Assembly (NCBI GenBank): GCA_966211815.1
Contig: CBIHOD010000014.1
Span: forward strand, 1-64,000
Length of the DNA stretch: 64,000 bases
Source: JANPCX01 sp966211815
GTDB taxonomy: Bacteria > Pseudomonadota > Gammaproteobacteria > Burkholderiales > Burkholderiaceae_C
Direction: 5' to 3'
Shown here: positions 60,495-64,000 of the stretch, one piece after another
How the letters are laid out: each line of letters starts with the position of its first letter
How positions within the stretch are numbered: position 1 is the stretch's first letter
Position numbers and translations under genes: made by a program
Notes under the pieces: model-generated
Database searches by the model: none
What the model was told of the DNA's origin: nothing
Seen by the model: the letters and a program-made list of their open reading frames with translations, nothing else

Positions 60495-62099
60495 CTACGC
60501 GGCCTGCGTCAGCCTGAAGGTGGACACCATCCCCGACAGCGACTCCGCCTGGCTTTTCAAGCTCTCGGCGGCGGCCGACGATTGCTCGACCAGCGCGGCG
60601 TTCTGCTGCGTCATGTGGTCCAGCCGGTTGACGGCGTCGTTGATCTGGTCGATGCCGCTGGCCTGTTCGTTCGAGGCCTCGCTGATCTCGCCGATGACCT
60701 GGCGCACGCTTTCCACGCTGGCCACCACCTTGTCCATCGTGGCGCCGGCGTCCTGCACCAGGCGGCCGCCCGCCTCGACGCTGGAGGCCGACGTGGTGAT
60801 CAGCTCCTTGATCTGCTTGGCCGCTTCGGCGGAGCGCTTGGCCAGCGCCCTCACCTCCTCGGCCACCACCGCGAAGCCGCGCCCCTGCTCGCCGGCGCGG
60901 GCCGCTTCGACCGCGGCGTTCAGCGCGAGGATGTTGGTCTGGAAGGCGATCGCGTCGATGACGCTGATGTTGTCGGAGATCTTCCTCGAACTCTCGCCGA
61001 TGTCCCCCATGGTCGCCACGACGCGCCCGACCACCTCGCCGCCGCGCTGCGCGATGCTGGACGCAGACTCCGCCAGCTGGTTGGCCCGCAAGGCCGCGTC
61101 GGCGTTGCCGCGCACGTTGCCGGCCAGCAGCGCCATCGAGCTGGCCGTCTGCTGCAGGCTGGACGCGGCGACCTCGGTGCGCCGGCTCAGGTCGAGGTTG
61201 CCGCTGGCGACCTCGGAGCTGGCGCTGTTGATGCTGTCGGCGGACTCGTGGATCTGCCCCACGAGCAGCCGCAGCCTGTCCTGCATGCCGGCGATCGCGC
61301 GCAACAGCCGGCCGATCTCGTCGTGCGATTCGACCTCGACGTTGGACCCCAGGTCGCCTTCGGCGATGCGCTCGGCCACCGTGATCGCTTGGTCGATCGG
61401 CTTGCGCACGCTGCGGGTGATGCGCCAGCCCAGCACCGCGCCGAAGACGATGGCCGCGGCGACGACGGCGCCGCCGAAGACTTTCACGCGCCGCTCGGCC
61501 CGGTGCACCTCGGCCTGGGCGGCCAGGCTCAGCCGCTGCTCCACCTGGATCAGCTCGCGCACCTTGGCGAGCCACTCCTGCTCGACGGGCCGCACCATCT
61601 GCATCAGGGTTTGCGTGGCGTCCATGTTGGCGCCCTCCTGGCCTTCCTTGGCTGCTTTCATCACCAGCGGGATGGTCTTGCCGGCGGCGGCCTGGATATC
61701 GCCGAGCAGGCGTTTCTCCTCGGCCGTGGGCGGGAAGCTCTCCATCACCGCCGCGAGCGCCTGGTCGGTCTGGCCGTAGCGGGCCTGGGTGGCCTTCAGG
61801 CCGGACACCTCGGCCTCGATGTCCTTGGCGTCGGTCAGCAGCGAGATCGAGCGCGCCTGCACCGCCAGCTCATTGATGTGGTTGAGCATGCCGTGCGCCA
61901 GCTCGACTTTCCGGTTGTTCACCTCGACCAGGTTGCGGAAGCGGGTGGAAAGCTTGTGCACCTCCACCGCGTTGAAGGCCGCCACGGCCACCAGCATGGC
62001 CACCAGGCTGGCGAAGCCGATCGTCAGCCGACGCGCCACCGACAGGTTGGAAAACAGCGAGAGGCCCGCCGCACGCTTGAGTGTGTTCCTTGCCCACAT
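60495..62099 (-). CDS. Methyl-accepting chemotaxis protein
   Basis: A 534-aa chemoreceptor. The first membrane helix is at about 25-45, followed by a four-helix-bundle periplasmic sensor (TRFRNLVEVNNRKVELAHGM), a second helix at about 207-226, then HAMP. The signalling domain has the invariant hairpin tip FQTNILALNAAVEAARAGEQ and FAVVAEEVRALAKRSAEAA. It would direct swimming toward a ligand. Its neighbours are a porin gene and an N-formylglutamate amidohydrolase gene, so it may sense a related nutrient. A perfect palindrome lies about 95 bases upstream of the start. Confidence 0.95.
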   Translation of the reverse strand: MWARNTLKRAAGLSLFSNLSVARRLTIGFASLVAMLVAVAAFNAVEVHKLSTRFRNLVEVNNRKVELAHGMLNHINELAVQARSISLLTDAKDIEAEVSGLKATQARYGQTDQALAAVMESFPPTAEEKRLLGDIQAAAGKTIPLVMKAAKEGQEGANMDATQTLMQMVRPVEQEWLAKVRELIQVEQRLSLAAQAEVHRAERRVKVFGGAVVAAAIVFGAVLGWRITRSVRKPIDQAITVAERIAEGDLGSNVEVESHDEIGRLLRAIAGMQDRLRLLVGQIHESADSINSASSEVASGNLDLSRRTEVAASSLQQTASSMALLAGNVRGNADAALRANQLAESASSIAQRGGEVVGRVVATMGDIGESSRKISDNISVIDAIAFQTNILALNAAVEAARAGEQGRGFAVVAEEVRALAKRSAEAAKQIKELITTSASSVEAGGRLVQDAGATMDKVVASVESVRQVIGEISEASNEQASGIDQINDAVNRLDHMTQQNAALVEQSSAAAESLKSQAESLSGMVSTFRLTQAA

Positions 62100-62191
62100 A
62101 GACGACCCACCTTTCGATCAGAGGGGAAAGCAAAAAAATAGAGGCGGCGCTCCAGGTCGCCCCGTCGCGCTCGCCTCTATTTTGATACAGC

Positions 62192-62208
62192 GTATCGTTC
62201 AACGATAC
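62192..62208. promoter_or_regulatory. Perfect 17-bp palindrome upstream of chemoreceptor gene
   Basis: GTATCGTT-C-AACGATAC, with perfect 8-bp arms and one central base. A related imperfect dyad lies upstream of the porin gene. It is a likely operator, possibly for the IclR-type regulator at 58134. Confidence 0.6.
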
Positions 62209-62226
62209 AATAATTTGCGTGTGTTT

Positions 62227-63132
62227 TTACGCGCTGATCCGGCCCCTGATGTAGTCGGCCAGCTCTTCCATGAACTGGTTCAGGTGGCCCTGCAGGCTGG
62301 AGAAACCGGCGTGTTTGGCGAACGCAGCCTCGTCCATGTAGAGCGCGCGGTTCAGTTCGATCTGGATGCTTTCCCGGCCGCTGCGGGGCGCGCCGTAGGC
62401 CTTGACGATGTTGCCGCCGGGGTAAGGCGTATTGATGTTCACCTTGTAGCCGCGGGCGCCCAGCCGCTCGGCCACCCAGCGGATGAACTCTTCGGACGAC
62501 GTGCTTTCGCCGCCGACAGCGTTGCTGACCACCATGTCCGGCCGGGGCTTGCCGGCGTCGGTGTTCATCGCGTTGCCGACCGACTTCATCGAATGGCAGT
62601 TGATGTGCCAGACGGCGCCGAAACGCTGCTGGGCTAGGTCGATCACCTGCCCCAGGCTGGTGCGGTAGGGCCAGTAGTAGCGCTCCAGGCGGCCCATCAC
62701 CTCGGCCACGGTCAGCGGCCTGGAATACATCGGCACGTTGGGCAGGGCGTAGCGGCGGATCAGCCCCATGCCGCGGCGGCACATGTCGCTTTGTTCCAGG
62801 CCCCCGGGCCACACGCCGTCGATGATTTCCGGGTCCAGGTCGTTGGCGCTGCGGTTGGCGTCGATGTAGGCGCGGTGGAAATGCGCGGCCAGCAGGGCGC
62901 CGCCTTGGTCGGCCACGCCGCCCCAGAGTTCGTCGACGAAGGCGTCGCAGCCCGTCATCAACTGCCGGTTGCTCGCGGCCGTCTGCTGGCCCTCGGGCCA
63001 GTGCGGCCAACTGTGGGGCGAATCGAGCACCAGGGGCAGGCGCAGCTCGGGCCGGGCCGGCACCCAGTGGAAAGGGGTTTCGGGATGCAGGACGGCGGCG
63101 GCCGCGGCGTCAGCGGGCAAGGGGCTTTTCAT
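62227..63132 (-). CDS. N-formylglutamate amidohydrolase (HutG-like)
   Basis: A 301-aa member of the N-formylglutamate amidohydrolase family, which releases formate or ammonia from N-substituted glutamate or related amides. Conserved metal and active-site segments are LDSPHSWPHWP, AYIDANRSANDLDPE, WHINCHSMKSVG and IQIELNRALYMDE. ATG 63132 overlaps the preceding ABC ATPase gene by 23 bases, implying one operon with a dipeptide-type ABC importer. The true substrate may be a peptide-like or formylated amino acid brought in by that importer. Confidence 0.88.
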   Translation of the reverse strand: MKSPLPADAAAAAVLHPETPFHWVPARPELRLPLVLDSPHSWPHWPEGQQTAASNRQLMTGCDAFVDELWGGVADQGGALLAAHFHRAYIDANRSANDLDPEIIDGVWPGGLEQSDMCRRGMGLIRRYALPNVPMYSRPLTVAEVMGRLERYYWPYRTSLGQVIDLAQQRFGAVWHINCHSMKSVGNAMNTDAGKPRPDMVVSNAVGGESTSSEEFIRWVAERLGARGYKVNINTPYPGGNIVKAYGAPRSGRESIQIELNRALYMDEAAFAKHAGFSSLQGHLNQFMEELADYIRGRISA

Positions 63133-64000
63133 GGTGCGGATGGGGTTGGTGCATTCGGGGGTTGAAGCGGATGACGGAGTCGCGCGCTTCATTCAGGTGG
63201 CAGGCCGAGAAATGCCCGGGGGCCACTTCCGCCAGTTCCGGCCTGTCGGTGTGGCAGCGCGGCATCGCGTGCGGGCAGCGCGGATGGAAGGCGCAACCGG
63301 GCGGCGGTTTGAAGGGGCTGGGCAGCTCGCCCTGGATCGGCCGGTGCGAGGCCTGGCCCTTTTCCAGGCGCGGAGCGTCGGCGATCAGCGCCTGGGTGTA
63401 GGGGTGGTTGGGCTCGCCGAAGAGCGTCGCGGCGTCGGCCAGCTCGACGATGCGGCCGAGGTACATGATGGCCACGCGGTCGGCCAGGTATTCGACGACG
63501 GCGAGGTTGTGGCTGATGAAGAGGTAGGTCAGCGCGTTGGACTCGCGCAGGTCCAGGAAGAGGTTGAGGATCTGCGCCTGCACCGAGACGTCCAGCGCCG
63601 ACACCGCCTCGTCGCAGACGATCACCTCCGGGTCGAGCGACAGCGCCCGCGCGATCGCGATGCGCTGGCGCTGGCCACCTGAGAACTGGTGCGGGAAGCG
63701 GTCGGCGTAACTCGGGTCCAGGCCCACCTGGCGCAGCAGCCGGGTCGCGCGCTCCCGGGCTTCCTCCCGGCGCACCAGGCCGTGGTGCACCGCGGCCTCG
63801 GTGATCAGGCGGTCGATGCGCAGGCGCGGGTTGAGCGACGAATAGGGGTTCTGGAACACCATCTGCACCTTGCGGTGGATGCTGTCCGGACCGGCGTGTT
63901 CGACGGGCCGCCCCCCCAGGCGCAAGTCGCCGGCGGTGGGCTCCAGGATGCCGGCGACCATGCGTCCCAGCGTCGATTTCCCGCAGCCCGACTCTCCCAC
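63110..64000 (-). CDS. Dipeptide/oligopeptide ABC transporter ATP-binding protein (DppF/OppF type), partial
   Basis: The N-terminus is cut by the right edge of the window. Walker A is GESGCGKSTLGRM, the Q-loop is MVFQNPYSSLNPR, the ABC signature is FSGGQRQRIAIARALSLD, and Walker B is VIVCDEAVSALDVS. The C-terminal oligo_HPY domain is present (PFKPPPGCAFHPRCPHAMPR) with its conserved cysteines. It would power uptake of di- or oligopeptides. Its end overlaps the amidohydrolase gene; the other transporter genes should lie to the right of the window. Confidence 0.95.
   Translation of the reverse strand: MGESGCGKSTLGRMVAGILEPTAGDLRLGGRPVEHAGPDSIHRKVQMVFQNPYSSLNPRLRIDRLITEAAVHHGLVRREEARERATRLLRQVGLDPSYADRFPHQFSGGQRQRIAIARALSLDPEVIVCDEAVSALDVSVQAQILNLFLDLRESNALTYLFISHNLAVVEYLADRVAIMYLGRIVELADAATLFGEPNHPYTQALIADAPRLEKGQASHRPIQGELPSPFKPPPGCAFHPRCPHAMPRCHTDRPELAEVAPGHFSACHLNEARDSVIRFNPRMHQPHPHHEKPLAR

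Noticed and set aside
1..64000. CRISPR arrays or rRNA genes
   Set aside because: No regularly spaced short repeats and no rRNA-like stretches were seen.

Overview
The window looks like a high-GC betaproteobacterial chromosome, most likely Burkholderiales of the Comamonadaceae/Rubrivivax type. Supporting signs are a Bug-family (TctC-like) periplasmic binding protein, trimeric-type porins, a prfB gene with the programmed frameshift, and GC-rich codon use. The genus cannot be fixed from the sequence alone.

Left core (1-15.2 kb): two paralogous sorbitol/mannitol-type ABC binding proteins flank an outer-membrane porin. Next come a REP-type palindrome, a membrane diguanylate cyclase, a degenerate HD-GYP-like protein and a Sel1/SLT lytic transglycosylase. 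A plus-strand run then follows: prfB, pepN, fbp, a DAHP synthase gene, a rhomboid protease gene and tRNA-Thr(CGU).

Island (about 15.3-48.7 kb): a 50-bp sequence made of the tRNA-Thr 3' end and its terminator recurs at 48.69 kb, so the interval between the two copies is probably an integrated element. A decayed serine recombinase lies next to the tRNA. Every convincing gene inside is on the minus strand. Read in the direction of transcription, the order is: RHS 'A1' and RHS 'B1' with a toxin tip and an immunity candidate; two displaced toxin/immunity modules punctuated by two copies of a 168-170 bp hairpin-rich repeat; a gene-poor stretch; RHS A2 and A3; an astacin-like lipoprotein protease; RHS A4 and RHS B2 with toxin and immunity candidate; then a compact type II secretion/type IV pilus-like operon (pseudopilin G, inner-membrane F, ATPase E, PilM/N/O/P-like proteins, secretin, three more pseudopilins, a small membrane protein). 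Each RHS protein is split into two polypeptides (A, the N-terminal half; B, the C-terminal half plus toxin), and each half has its own export signal. My leading hypothesis is a Sec-dependent, T2SS-like polymorphic toxin system using a two-piece RHS shell and interchangeable A subunits. The operons and motifs are read directly; the functional link is inference.

Right core (48.75-64 kb): a PAS-GAF-GAF hybrid histidine kinase, an HDOD protein, a LysE-family exporter and a large exported protein of unknown role. After these comes a nutrient-sensing cluster: a branched-chain amino-acid-type binding protein, a Bug-family binding protein, an IclR-type regulator, a porin, a chemoreceptor, an N-formylglutamate amidohydrolase and the end of a dipeptide ABC ATPase. 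Similar short motifs lie upstream of the binding protein, porin and chemoreceptor genes, which suggests a shared regulon.
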